From the NCBI RefSeq assembly GCF_013618625.1, contig NZ_JABRWO010000016.1, forward strand, positions 1-64,000: DNA of 64,000 nt, in the 5' to 3' direction. Each line of letters opens with the position of its first letter. Position 1 is the first letter of the stretch. Source of the DNA: Bremerella alba. GTDB lineage: Bacteria; Planctomycetota; Planctomycetia; Pirellulales; Pirellulaceae. The position numbers were made by a program, and so were the translations under genes. Shown piece after piece: positions 53,419 to 62,969 of this stretch. A model generated the notes under the pieces. It was not told where the DNA came from. It worked only from the letters and a program-made list of their open reading frames with translations, and did not search any database.

Positions 53419-54570
53419 ATGCGTATCATTCTGATGACACTCGCCGGACTGGCGGTGGTATCTCCGGGCATGGCACAAATGCCGCCGGCAGCCGTTCGGG
53501 CTGTGCCTGCAACGATGCAGACCGTGGAACCGCATCATCGTTTTACGGGAAGTTTAAAAGCCGTCGCACGCGGTGCCGTAGCAGCACTGGAAGATGGCCG
53601 TGTGCTTGAAGTCACGGTCCGCGAAGGAGCGACGGTCGAAAAAGATGACGTGATTGCCCGCATCGATGCTCGCCGACTGGAAGCCCAGAAGGGTGAACTC
53701 GAGGCCGCATTTGGTACAGCCGAAGCGTTGATCGCTCAGCGTGAAGCGGAACTTCGTCAGGCTAACTTGGACATGGACCGCTCGGCATCGCTGATACGCA
53801 ACAACGCAATTTCCAAACAGCAGCACGAACGAAGCGAAACCGAGCTGACGATTGCCCAAGCCAAGCTGTCGACCGATCGACGTCGGCTCGATGAACTTCG
53901 CCGCAAGTTGGACCTGGTTCAAGTCCGTCTCGACGATACCGAAGTTCGAGCGCCTTACAACGGCCAGGTGATTATGCGGCATACTGAACCGGGCGAGTGG
54001 ATTCGGGCTGGCGAGCCCTTCGTGACGCTGGTCTCAACCGGCCAGGTCGAAGCGTGGCTGGAAGTTCCTGAACGATACGCAGGCACCGTCTCGCAGCACG
54101 CACAGCAGGTACCGGTTCACATTGTGGGTACCGATCGTAAGTTTGTTTCCGCATCGGCCAAACGTGTGCACGAAGTTCATCCACGGACGCGCATGTTTCA
54201 GTATGTGCTGACCCTCGATGCCCAGGATGCGATTCTCGCCCCCGGTATGTCGGTGGAAGCCTGGCTGCCGACCGGTCCGGCTCAGCCATCGTTGACGGTG
54301 CCTAAGGATGCCATCATTCGCTCGGCAGGGATGGCTTATGTCTTTAAAGCGGTCGAAAGCGAGGGGCAGGCAACGGCCGTTCGGACATCGGTTTCCGTGA
54401 AGTTTGAAACGGGCAGCATGGCCGTCGTCGAGTCACCTCAGCTTGCCGACGGCGACTTGGTGGTCGTCGAAGGGAACGAGCGGCTGTTCCCTGGTACTCC
54501 GATCGCCGTTTCCCAGGAGCCTCCGATGAATGCCACCACGGCAGTCAATATGCCGACCAAGCCTCGCTAA
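53419..54570 (+). CDS. RND efflux periplasmic adaptor (membrane-fusion protein)
   Basis: 383 residues from the ATG at 53419, with GGAGAAGG upstream; an ATG at 53407 and a longer in-frame ATG at 53359, which overlaps the operator, are alternatives. A signal peptide precedes AQMPPA. The barrel-sandwich part with the biotinyl-lipoyl-like GRVLEVTVREGATVEKDDVIARID, the coiled-coil hairpin (about 80-165), and a second lipoyl-like half with VRAPYNGQVIMRHTEPGEWI identify it as an HlyD/AcrA-type adaptor. It links the inner-membrane pump to an outer-membrane channel. No TolC-type gene is nearby. Confidence 0.92.
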   Translation: MRIILMTLAGLAVVSPGMAQMPPAAVRAVPATMQTVEPHHRFTGSLKAVARGAVAALEDGRVLEVTVREGATVEKDDVIARIDARRLEAQKGELEAAFGTAEALIAQREAELRQANLDMDRSASLIRNNAISKQQHERSETELTIAQAKLSTDRRRLDELRRKLDLVQVRLDDTEVRAPYNGQVIMRHTEPGEWIRAGEPFVTLVSTGQVEAWLEVPERYAGTVSQHAQQVPVHIVGTDRKFVSASAKRVHEVHPRTRMFQYVLTLDAQDAILAPGMSVEAWLPTGPAQPSLTVPKDAIIRSAGMAYVFKAVESEGQATAVRTSVSVKFETGSMAVVESPQLADGDLVVVEGNERLFPGTPIAVSQEPPMNATTAVNMPTKPR

Positions 54571-54650
54571 CTGACGGCTGCCATGGGAGTGAGCCTGGCA
54601 GCTTCCTGATGCAAGAAGTGCACGTAAGCAAAATACCTTAGGACTTCGAT

Positions 54651-57600
54651 ATGAACTTCATCCAACTTGCGGTCAGGCAGCCTATTACGGTCGCGGTGGG
54701 GGTGATCCTCAGCATCATGGCCGGCGTTCTCGCTTTCACGCGAATGCCCATTCGTATGACGCCCGAGGTTGAGTCGGTCGTTGTTTCCGTGATGACCTAC
54801 TGGGAAAACGCGTCGGCCCAGGAAATCGAATCCGATGTGATCGAAGAGCAGGAACAACGGCTCGGAGATCTATCCGGGCTGGTTTCCATGACCAGTATCA
54901 GCCAACCAGGCTCAGGTCAGATCCGTCTTGAATTCATGACCGGCACGAACATCGACGATGCCATGTCAGAAGTCGATCAGAAACTGTCGGAAGTCTCGGG
55001 CTATCCGGCCGAAGTCGATCAACCTCAGGTCGAAGACTTCGATCCCGAATCGGTCGACTATATCTCTTGGATCGGGCTGGCATCGACTGACCCGAACTTC
55101 GACGCGACCACGCTGTACGACTTCATGGAGCGGCGGCTGCGTCCGCGATTCGAACGCATCCCCGGCGTTTCTCAGGTGGGGATTCGAGGTGCCCGGGAAA
55201 AGGAAGTTCAAATACGTGTCGATCCGGTGGCCTTGGCTCAGCGGGGGATCACGTACCAGGAACTGGTCAACGCGCTGCAGTACAACAACGGCAACTTCTC
55301 TGGAGGCAAGCTACCCGAAGGCAAGAGCGATATTCGCGTGCGAAGCGTCGGTCGGTTCCGCGATGCTCAGTGGGTTGAAAGCCTGGTGATTCGCCGCGAG
55401 CAATCCGGCCCCATTTATCTGCGTGATGTGGCGACGGTACAAGAGGCCCACAAGGAAATGACCGAATGGGTCCGGGCACGCGGGCAGACGATGCCGTTTT
55501 TTAATTTCATGCTCGAGAGCGGCGGCAACCTACTGGAAACGATGGAGGGCATTAAGCAGGAAGTCGACGAGCTGAATCAGCCTGGGGGCGTGTTAGAGCA
55601 AGAGGCTAAACGGCTGGGCGTGAACGGCACCTTCGAGTTGGTGCAAACCTACGATTCAACGACTTATGTGGTCGATGCCATTGCTCTGGTCGAAGGCAAT
55701 ATCCTGATGGGGAGCATGCTTGCCGTTTTGACGTTACTGCTGTTTCTGCGATCGCTTCGCACGATTGGGATCATTGCGATTGCAATTCCGATTTCGACCG
55801 TGATTGCAGTGGTGGTGATGGTGGCGATGGGGCGCTCGATGAATATCATCTCGCTCGCTGGGATGGCATTCGCGGTGGGAATGGTGGTCGATAACGCGAT
55901 CGTCGTGATTGAGAATATCTTCCGCCATATCGAAATGGGTAAGTCGGCAACCAAAGCAGCGGTCGACGGGACAAAGGAAGTTTCCGGAGCTGTTCTCGCT
56001 TCGACGCTAACGACCCTGGTGGTCTTTTTTCCGATCCTCTTGATTGAAGAACAAGCGGGGCAGCTCTTCCGCGACATTGCGTTGGCGATCATGGCGGCGG
56101 TGGGGGTGAGTTTTGTTGTTTCTACGACGGTGATTCCTTCAGCTGCCGGGCAGTGGCTCAAAGCAAAGTCGATCCAACAGCATGCTCATGAGTCGGCAGT
56201 AATGAAAAACCCCAACGCCAAACCGAAGACATTCCGGGCACGTGTGTGGGAATTCTTCACGACCATTACTAATGTACCGGCGATGGTGGGCAGCACCGTG
56301 TTCGCGATGATTGGCAATTGGACCACGCGTTTGCTGGTGATCACAGGGTTTGGGGTGGCAACGATTGTGGGAATTTGGTTTCTGATTCCACCGCTCGATT
56401 ATCTACCGACCGGTAATCGAAATATCGTGCTGGGAATGTTACTTCCTCCTCCTGGATACAATGTGGATCAATTGTCGGAAATCGGTGCCCGGATGGAGTC
56501 TAAGATTAAGCCAGCCTGGGAAGCCGCCGGCGATAAATTCGGAGCCGAAGCAGTGCTTCGCGGCCACGAGTGGGACGGCGAGGACCATCGCGAACTTGTG
56601 CCGATGATGGGTTCGGACGAGATGGTGATGCCACCTCCGCTGGATCATTACTTTCTGGTTGCCTGGGATGGTCGCGTGTTTCAAGTGGCGATCTCGAAGG
56701 ATAAGGAAAAGGTCGTTGACGCACTGCCGCTCTTTGGGGCAGCGGCCGGCGGAGATCAGGCTCCGGGGGTGATCAACTTCGCGTTTCAGCTGCCGCTGTT
56801 CCGAACCGGCGGAACCACCGGTTCAGCGATCAAAATCGACTTGGTTGGGGACGATTTGGATCGTGTGAGCGGAGCCGCAGGGGCATTGCTGGGAACGCTT
56901 ATGGAAAAGTACGGCCCGTATAGCGTTACACCGGAACCCGCTAACTTCGCCTTGCCGACGCCGGAGATTCGGATCACGCCGAACGACGAACGTCTGCAAG
57001 ATGTGAACATGACCCGGCGTGATATCGGCCTAGCTGTGGCGGCGAGTGGGGATGGGATCTTGCTGCCACGAGCGTTTGATGTTGGTGGCGAACTGAAGGA
57101 CCTGAAGATCGTCAACATCGAGGCACTGCAAAGCGATCCTACCAACGCGATGTTCAATTCACCCATTGCCACGCCCAGTGGTGCTGTTGTCGACCTGGAA
57201 AGCCTGGCGACGCCTGAACGTGTCGAGGCCGCCGATCAAATCAAACACGTCGACCGACAGCGAGCGGTAACGCTTCAGTTCACTCCACCGCAAGGGTTGC
57301 CACTGCAAGAGGCCATCAACGAAGTGGAAGCAACCGTTGCTGAACTTCGCGAAGCTGGGGCCATCGCCCCCGACGTCGAGATGCAGTTAGCCGGTTCTGC
57401 CGGGCAGCTTTCTCAGATTCGTCAAGCGTTGATGGGAGACGGCACGATCGTGGGGACGTTGTTTAGTTCGCTCTTTTTAGCCCTGGTGATTGTCTATCTG
57501 CTGATGGTGGTGTTGTTCCAAAGTTGGGCGTATCCGTTGGTGATTATGGTGAGCGTGCCGCTCGCGTTGTTGGGGGGATTCGCCGGGCTGGCGGTGGTGC

Positions 57601-58028
57601 ACCAGTGGAGCGTGGCCGATCGCTATATGCCCATCCAGAATATGGACGTGCTTACGATCCTGGGTTTCGTGATTTTGGCAGGTGTGGTGGTGAACAATGC
57701 CATCCTAATCGTCTACCAAACGATCAACTTCCTGCAAGGTCGAAGCGAAGAGGGGGACGATGTGAGCGGCCTGTCCCCACGTGAGGCAATCGCCAAGAGT
57801 GTTGAGAGCCGCGTACGTCCGATTTTGATGAGCACGCTGACTTCGGTCGGCGGGATGCTGCCGTTGGTGCTGATGCCTGGTTCAGGCAGTGAATTGTATC
57901 GTGGTCTCGGAGCAGTCGTCGTCGGTGGACTTGTCGTATCGACCGTGTTCACCATGTTTCTCGTGCCGGTGCTTCTGAGTGTCTTGTTCGACATTTGGAA
58001 GCCGCAGCAAGTCGAGATGGACGTGTAG
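54651..58028 (+). CDS. RND-family efflux transporter
   Basis: A 1125-residue protein with the 12-helix RND layout. The first half ends with the helix region FAVGMVVDNAIVVIENIFRHIEMG and the second with ILGFVILAGVVVNNAILIVYQT, the paired motif D helices. Only one of the usual two Asp of the helix-4 proton relay is seen, as in some HME/HAE-type members. Two large periplasmic loops carry porter-domain sequence. It starts 80 bases after the adaptor. With the TetR gene it forms a complete regulated export system apart from an outer-membrane channel, which would have to be supplied from elsewhere. Confidence 0.92.
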   Translation: MNFIQLAVRQPITVAVGVILSIMAGVLAFTRMPIRMTPEVESVVVSVMTYWENASAQEIESDVIEEQEQRLGDLSGLVSMTSISQPGSGQIRLEFMTGTNIDDAMSEVDQKLSEVSGYPAEVDQPQVEDFDPESVDYISWIGLASTDPNFDATTLYDFMERRLRPRFERIPGVSQVGIRGAREKEVQIRVDPVALAQRGITYQELVNALQYNNGNFSGGKLPEGKSDIRVRSVGRFRDAQWVESLVIRREQSGPIYLRDVATVQEAHKEMTEWVRARGQTMPFFNFMLESGGNLLETMEGIKQEVDELNQPGGVLEQEAKRLGVNGTFELVQTYDSTTYVVDAIALVEGNILMGSMLAVLTLLLFLRSLRTIGIIAIAIPISTVIAVVVMVAMGRSMNIISLAGMAFAVGMVVDNAIVVIENIFRHIEMGKSATKAAVDGTKEVSGAVLASTLTTLVVFFPILLIEEQAGQLFRDIALAIMAAVGVSFVVSTTVIPSAAGQWLKAKSIQQHAHESAVMKNPNAKPKTFRARVWEFFTTITNVPAMVGSTVFAMIGNWTTRLLVITGFGVATIVGIWFLIPPLDYLPTGNRNIVLGMLLPPPGYNVDQLSEIGARMESKIKPAWEAAGDKFGAEAVLRGHEWDGEDHRELVPMMGSDEMVMPPPLDHYFLVAWDGRVFQVAISKDKEKVVDALPLFGAAAGGDQAPGVINFAFQLPLFRTGGTTGSAIKIDLVGDDLDRVSGAAGALLGTLMEKYGPYSVTPEPANFALPTPEIRITPNDERLQDVNMTRRDIGLAVAASGDGILLPRAFDVGGELKDLKIVNIEALQSDPTNAMFNSPIATPSGAVVDLESLATPERVEAADQIKHVDRQRAVTLQFTPPQGLPLQEAINEVEATVAELREAGAIAPDVEMQLAGSAGQLSQIRQALMGDGTIVGTLFSSLFLALVIVYLLMVVLFQSWAYPLVIMVSVPLALLGGFAGLAVVHQWSVADRYMPIQNMDVLTILGFVILAGVVVNNAILIVYQTINFLQGRSEEGDDVSGLSPREAIAKSVESRVRPILMSTLTSVGGMLPLVLMPGSGSELYRGLGAVVVGGLVVSTVFTMFLVPVLLSVLFDIWKPQQVEMDV

Positions 58029-58043
58029 CATCTCGGCTTTCGG

Positions 58044-58241
58044 TTAGTCGTAGTCTTGCTCGGGCTCGGCCCAGGCCGTTGCTTCACCGTGGGGATCGAT
58101 CTCGATGTGGATTACATGCGGTCGACAGCACACTGGGCAATCTTCTACAAACTGTTGCTCGCTGCCCTGGGATGGGTCGAGTGGGATGACGATGTCTTCA
58201 CCGCATGCGTTGCAAATGTAATTTATTTCCGTTTGCATCAT
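58044..58241 (-). CDS. CPXCG-type zinc-ribbon protein
   Basis: 65 residues from the ATG at 58241 (AAAGGAG six bases upstream); the longer frame is not used. Two Cys pairs, ICNACGED and DCPVCCRPH, form a zinc ribbon, and the sequence between them (IVIPLDPSQGSEQQFVED) matches the CPXCG motif family. Such small proteins are thought to bind zinc or act in nucleic-acid or protein contacts. It ends 16 bases from the RND gene end and is convergent with it. Confidence 0.85.
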   Translation of the reverse strand: MMQTEINYICNACGEDIVIPLDPSQGSEQQFVEDCPVCCRPHVIHIEIDPHGEATAWAEPEQDYD

Positions 58242-58509
58242 GGCCGGACTCCTTTTAGTTACAGGCCGTTGATCAACCGACGCCGCTTTGCTCCACAACG
58301 CTTGTGCTTCCTGCGTCGTGCATGTCGACCCTGGACCAAGCTCAGTATTTATCGCTAAGGTTTGCGGTAGGGCCTGACTCTCTCTATTCTAAGGAAAGTC
58401 CTCCCTGCGATGCGACACAGAAAGTTGGTCAATCCTGGAATACTAGATCAGGCCAGATTGCTCGTCGCATTCCATTTCCTCATCATGTCGTTGCCCCGGG
58501 AAATCCTCT

Positions 58510-59961
58510 ATGTCTGAATTTAATCCCCTCAATCGTCGGTTATTCTTGAAGTCTACGGTGGCATCCGCTGCCATCGCGGCGTCGGCGGATGCCCTCGACA
58601 CAAAAATTGTGGTGCATTCCGTCTATCAGGCCACAGGACTTCGGATCGGAGAAGTCACGCCGACGAGTGCGATTGTCTGGACACGCCTGACTAAGAACTC
58701 GGAGCGTAACAACGATGGGGTTGTTTTCACGAAACGGGGCAAGTCGAAAGAGGCCCTGAAGACTCCGGCCGAAGAAATCGAAGGTGCTTGCCCCGGTCAG
58801 CCAGGTAAGATTCGCTTGCTTTACGCGATCTCACCTAAGGAAGAAGTGGTGCTGGAGACCGAGTGGGTGAATGTCGATGAAGAATCGGACTTCATTCATC
58901 AGTTTCATTTGAAGGATTTGAAGCCTGGCACGCCTTACAGCGTTATTTGCCAGACATCGGTCGAAGGGGAAGTGCATGAGGGGGCGAGGGTGGGCAAGTT
59001 TCGCACGGCCCCTCGTCCCGATGAGGTGAAGCCGGTTCAGTTTTGCGTGATGACCTGCCAGGGGTACCCGGACCGTGACCATCCCGACGGGCATCCGATC
59101 TATCCTGCCATGACGGCGAAGAATCCCGATTTCATTTCATTGACCGGTGATCTGATTTATTACGACAACGATGCCCCCAGTGCGATGACCGTCGATTTGG
59201 CTCGCTTGCATTGGCAGCGAATGTTTAGTTTACCGCGATTGGTCGATACGCTCAGTCTGACTTCGGCGTATTGGCTGAAGGACGATCACGACACGCTTGA
59301 TAACGATTCGTGGCCGGGGCAGAAGTACGGTGAAGTGACCTTTGAAGAAGGCCAGAAAATCTTTCGACAACAGGCCCCGCTGGGAAGTGATTCGTATCGA
59401 ACATTTCGTTGGGGGAAAGATCTTCAGATTTGGTTGACCGACGGTCGTGACTTTCGCTCTCCGAATAAGATGCCTGATGGGCCTGAGAAAACCATCTGGG
59501 GAGCCGAGCAGAAAGCCTGGTTCAAGCGTACGGTCAAAGAGAGCGACGCCGCTTGGAAGATTCTGATCAGTCCCACTCCGCTAGTTGGACCGGATCGCAA
59601 GGGTAAGAACGATAACCATGCCAACGAAGGGTTCGCCCACGAAGGCAACGAGATTCGACAATGGTTAAAGCAAAACGTGCCTGAGAATTTCTTTGTCGTC
59701 TGCGGCGATCGTCACTGGCAATACTATTCGGTCGACCCGGAAACGGGGGTAAACGAGATCAGCGTTGGAGCGGCCAGCAATTCACATGCAGGGGGAACGC
59801 CAGGGAGAAACCCCAAGATCCATCGCTTCCACAAAGTGCAAGGCGGGTTCCTGAATGTCGTGGTCGACGCAAAGCCGGACGAATCAGAGATCACCTTTCA
59901 ACTGTGCGATGTCGACGGAAACGTAGCGTTCGAGCAGCGGTTTCAACAGTCGCGTGCCTAG
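58510..59961 (+). CDS. PhoD-like metallophosphatase
   Basis: A 483-residue protein with a Tat-type signal (NRRLFLKSTVASAA) for export of a folded, metal-loaded enzyme. The metal-binding motifs are LTGDLIYYDNDAP, DDHDTLDNDSWP and CGDRHWQYYSVD, as in PhoD-type phosphodiesterase/alkaline phosphatases that use Fe/Ca. An Ig-like N-terminal domain (LRIGEVTPTSAIVWTRL) precedes the catalytic core. It releases phosphate from extracellular esters. No Pho box is visible upstream. Confidence 0.88.
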   Translation: MSEFNPLNRRLFLKSTVASAAIAASADALDTKIVVHSVYQATGLRIGEVTPTSAIVWTRLTKNSERNNDGVVFTKRGKSKEALKTPAEEIEGACPGQPGKIRLLYAISPKEEVVLETEWVNVDEESDFIHQFHLKDLKPGTPYSVICQTSVEGEVHEGARVGKFRTAPRPDEVKPVQFCVMTCQGYPDRDHPDGHPIYPAMTAKNPDFISLTGDLIYYDNDAPSAMTVDLARLHWQRMFSLPRLVDTLSLTSAYWLKDDHDTLDNDSWPGQKYGEVTFEEGQKIFRQQAPLGSDSYRTFRWGKDLQIWLTDGRDFRSPNKMPDGPEKTIWGAEQKAWFKRTVKESDAAWKILISPTPLVGPDRKGKNDNHANEGFAHEGNEIRQWLKQNVPENFFVVCGDRHWQYYSVDPETGVNEISVGAASNSHAGGTPGRNPKIHRFHKVQGGFLNVVVDAKPDESEITFQLCDVDGNVAFEQRFQQSRA

Positions 59962-60058
59962 TTAAGGTGACGAGCCGTCGTGTGAATGGTAATTTAAACG
60001 CGGTTGTGGTGTACCTCATTCCACGCCTGGTGGCGACTATCTATTGACGGAACCTTCG

Positions 60059-60418
60059 ATGGAACTCTTTGCGGTTGAGATACGAACGCCCCAGTGGCAG
60101 CCGATGATCTTGTGGTATACGTCGGCTTTGAATATGAAGGCTGCCGTTCGCAGCGTTGAAGATGGGTATGCCCTTTTGGCCGGTCGAGGCTGGCGGCTTT
60201 CGCTTTTAGAATTGCAGGAAGACGAACCACGCGATCGCTCGGCCATCAGCCTGGCCTTGGAGGTCGAGAACCTGTCGGCTGTCCGAGAACGCATCGAGTC
60301 CTTATTAATGGAACCCTCGGCGCCGATCGAGACGAGCGACGAAGGCTTCCTGCAGTGGACCACCACCGATCCTGATGGTAATCGGATTAAGCTGTTTCAA
60401 TTTGTCGCCGTCGATTAA
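60059..60418 (+). CDS. VOC-family (glyoxalase-like) protein
   Basis: 119 residues from the ATG at 60059 (a TTG five codons earlier is unlikely). It starts with the strand pattern AVEIRTPQWQPMILWYTSAL and ends WTTTDPDGNRIKLFQF, the typical VOC half-fold with a Glu/Asp metal-binding pattern reduced here to DPDGN. No partner gene shows the substrate. It may be a dioxygenase-like or resistance protein. It ends 10 bases from the convergent thioredoxin-fold gene. Confidence 0.75.
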   Translation: MELFAVEIRTPQWQPMILWYTSALNMKAAVRSVEDGYALLAGRGWRLSLLELQEDEPRDRSAISLALEVENLSAVRERIESLLMEPSAPIETSDEGFLQWTTTDPDGNRIKLFQFVAVD

Positions 60419-60428
60419 CGGCCAGGGC

Positions 60429-61043
60429 CTAGCGGCGCGACCGTTTGTAGCGAATGTTGCAGCCAATCGCGACGGTCTCTTGAACGTCCGGCACTTTACC
60501 GGCCAAGGTTGCTTCGACCGCTTGGTTGACGTAATTGATGGTCGCTTTCGAGGCGTTCGTGTCGTTGTCCAACGCTCCCATGTAGACGACCTTTCGTTGA
60601 CCGTCGATGACAAAAAACTCAGGGGTCCGGGTTGCTCCCCAGGCTTTTCCCAGTTCCTGCTTCTCGTCCTTGAGGTATGGGAACGTGAACTTGAGGGCCT
60701 GGGCTTTTTCTTTCATGGCGTCTAAGGAATCTTCGTCGATCAGGTTGGAGTTCACCGCGATCATTGCTACCCGGTCGTCGCCGTCCCACTTCTTGGCAAG
60801 CTTTTTAATGCGGTCTTCGTAGTCCACTGCGTAGGGACACGTGTTGCAAGTGAAGACAATGACGACGGCTTGCTTGTCCTTGAGATCTGACCAGCTATGC
60901 GTGTCTCCATCGATGCCGGGGAAGTCTTCCCATTGCTGGACAGCATCGCCGATCTCGAGAACCGGGTTATATTCGCCGGCTTGAAGGGTGCTAAGTGTGA
61001 TGAAAACTGAAAAAAGTAGCGAAAAAACGCGGGTCATTTTCAT
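60429..61043 (-). CDS. Secreted AhpC/TSA- or ResA-type thioredoxin-fold protein
   Basis: About 204 residues from the ATG at 61043; the frame continues upstream without good signals. A signal peptide (FSLLFSVFITLSTLQAG) leads to a thioredoxin fold with the active-site-like CNTCPY (CxxC), followed by EFFVIDGQRKVVYMGALD. It resembles planctomycete redoxins of the peroxiredoxin/AhpC-TSA type. It may reduce or oxidise thiols outside the cytoplasm. The start is chosen where the hydrophobic signal begins. Confidence 0.8.
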   Translation of the reverse strand: MKMTRVFSLLFSVFITLSTLQAGEYNPVLEIGDAVQQWEDFPGIDGDTHSWSDLKDKQAVVIVFTCNTCPYAVDYEDRIKKLAKKWDGDDRVAMIAVNSNLIDEDSLDAMKEKAQALKFTFPYLKDEKQELGKAWGATRTPEFFVIDGQRKVVYMGALDNDTNASKATINYVNQAVEATLAGKVPDVQETVAIGCNIRYKRSRR

Positions 61044-61327
61044 TCTTTCGATTATTCGGCAGTCGATTGGAAAATAGGATCCGAATTCGTGAATCACATT
61101 TACCAGCATAGGTGACACCGTCGATCCAGGCAAAACGTGACATGATCGTGAGTATTCGACTTCATTTTGAGCCGTTGTAAGGTACGATTTGGGCAGCGCT
61201 TCAAGGTGATTCCACCCAGGCCTGCGCCAAGTTGCCCCAGGGCAAGCATTTTGAACGCATGTCGCTCAAGTAAATTCAGCCGGTCCCGCGTTTGGCCAAA
61301 GTCTTTTCTACCAAGGAATTTTACTCC

Positions 61328-62110
61328 ATGTCCACCTGCGTGAAACTTACCGGATGCATGATTCTGTTAGGAGCCTACTGCACGGCCCCAATTTCTGCTC
61401 AATCACCCCCTCGGCCTCTCACTGCTTCCCAGACGCAAGAGGCCTCGGCATCGGAGGTTGATGCGTTGGGTTCTCATATCGCGATCAAGATGCTTTTGAT
61501 GAACAAAGAAGCAATCGTGCTGGGGGAATTGGCCGAGAAGAAAGCTCAATCGGAAGACGTCAAGAAATATGCCCAGCAGATGGTCGCTAAGCACGGGAAT
61601 TTAGAAGACAAGTTAGAGCCGATGATCGATTCCGATCACCTGGAAAAAATCGAGTCGATTGATACCGATATTCGCTATCCACGCGGAGAGCCAGGCACCC
61701 AGCAGGAACGCGCCGATGCCGAAACCATCCGCGACAATAAATGGGTCATCGATGGCGGTACCAAACCGATTCCGCCCCAAGACAACGCACCACTAAAAAA
61801 GCTAACAACAAAAGAGAAAAGCGAAGCTGAGGAAGACACCGATGTTGTTCATTATCAACTTGCTGCCGTGAAAGAACACATTAAGTCAGTAGTCGAGCGA
61901 CTCGATCAACTACAGGGTAAACAGTTCGATGAAGCCTATCTCGATCAAACGATCCATGCCCATGCTTGGATGTTTGCTGAATTGGGAGCCATGAAGGTCT
62001 CCGATCAACCAAAGCTAGAACAACTGAGCCAGCAAGAAAAGAAGATGGCTCAGCAGCATCTAGCCGAAGCCCGACGACTACGAGATAAACTTCTGCGCAG
62101 CGGAAAGTGA
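61328..62110 (+). CDS. DUF4142-type secreted protein
   Basis: 260 residues from the ATG at 61328 (a TTG 12 codons earlier lacks support). A signal peptide (CMILLGAYCTAPISAQ) precedes a helical ferritin-like repeat of DUF4142 (IAIKMLLMNKEAIVLGELAEKKAQSEDVKKYAQQMVAKHG), with a second helical half toward the C-terminus. DUF4142 proteins are predicted periplasmic helical bundles, sometimes upregulated under stress. The long acidic linker near residues 130-180 is unusual. Function unknown. Confidence 0.82.
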   Translation: MSTCVKLTGCMILLGAYCTAPISAQSPPRPLTASQTQEASASEVDALGSHIAIKMLLMNKEAIVLGELAEKKAQSEDVKKYAQQMVAKHGNLEDKLEPMIDSDHLEKIESIDTDIRYPRGEPGTQQERADAETIRDNKWVIDGGTKPIPPQDNAPLKKLTTKEKSEAEEDTDVVHYQLAAVKEHIKSVVERLDQLQGKQFDEAYLDQTIHAHAWMFAELGAMKVSDQPKLEQLSQQEKKMAQQHLAEARRLRDKLLRSGK

Positions 62111-62112
62111 AA

Positions 62113-62895
62113 CTAACCCTGCAATAACGATTGGGCTCCGTCGACGTAAATCACACTGCCGGTCACGTGGCTGGCAGCTTTCGACGATAGAAATAGCACG
62201 ACGTCGGCAACCTGGTCGGAGGTGCCTGGTCCCCCATCGGTGAGCGGGACTTTACCCTCAGGGAATTCCACCGGTTCCTCGACCTGGTCGAGATTGCGTT
62301 TGTTGGTGTTGTCGTCGATTTCTGTTTCAATCCAGCCGGGGCAGACGGCATTGACCCGCACTTTTTGCTCGGCGAACTCGAGGGCCAGCATCTTGGTAAT
62401 CGCGATCAGAGCGGCTTTGGTAGCGGAGTAAGCCGTCGCACCGGTGTTGCTGAACATCCGCGTTCCGTTGACTGACGAGTTCACCACGATTGCCCCGCCC
62501 CGTTTCTTGAGGTGCGGGATGGCGGATTTAATACACTCGAATGTGCCATGCACATTGATGGAAAACGTTTTATGCCACTCTTCGGTGCTTAGCTCTTCCA
62601 GCGGTGCCCAGGTTCCGTTGACGCCAGCATTGCAGAACAGGACATCAATGCGTCCCCATTTCTCGACCAAACAATCTACTGCCACTTGAACTTGCTGTGG
62701 CTTGGTGACATCGGCTTGCAGCGGCATGACGAGACCGTCCTCCGCTTCGATCTTCTTAACGGTCTCTTCCGGCCAACTGCGGTTGAGGATCCCGACCCTG
62801 GCTCCTTGACGAGCAAACTGGATCGCAGCGGCCTGGCCAATGCCTGAACCGCCTCCGGTAACAAGAACGACTTGATCGTGGAACTGAGCATCCAT
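62113..62895 (-). CDS. Short-chain dehydrogenase/reductase
   Basis: A 260-residue classical SDR. The NAD(P) motif VTGGGSGIGQAAAIQFARQG and the catalytic Ser-Tyr-Lys region VVNSSVNG...AYSATKAALIAI, with the CNAGVNG structural motif, are complete. No substrate-specific feature is visible. It lies back-to-back with the DUF4142 gene (two-base gap between ends) and is followed after about 75 bases, upstream in its own direction, by the methyltransferase-fold gene. The two may be cotranscribed with lpxI. Confidence 0.93.
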   Translation of the reverse strand: MDAQFHDQVVLVTGGGSGIGQAAAIQFARQGARVGILNRSWPEETVKKIEAEDGLVMPLQADVTKPQQVQVAVDCLVEKWGRIDVLFCNAGVNGTWAPLEELSTEEWHKTFSINVHGTFECIKSAIPHLKKRGGAIVVNSSVNGTRMFSNTGATAYSATKAALIAITKMLALEFAEQKVRVNAVCPGWIETEIDDNTNKRNLDQVEEPVEFPEGKVPLTDGGPGTSDQVADVVLFLSSKAASHVTGSVIYVDGAQSLLQG

Positions 62896-62969
62896 GGGCT
62901 GGTTTCCTTTCGAGAAACGAGTGGGGGATGCCTAGCTGAAGAGCAAGTCGCATGCCGCTGGATAGCGTG

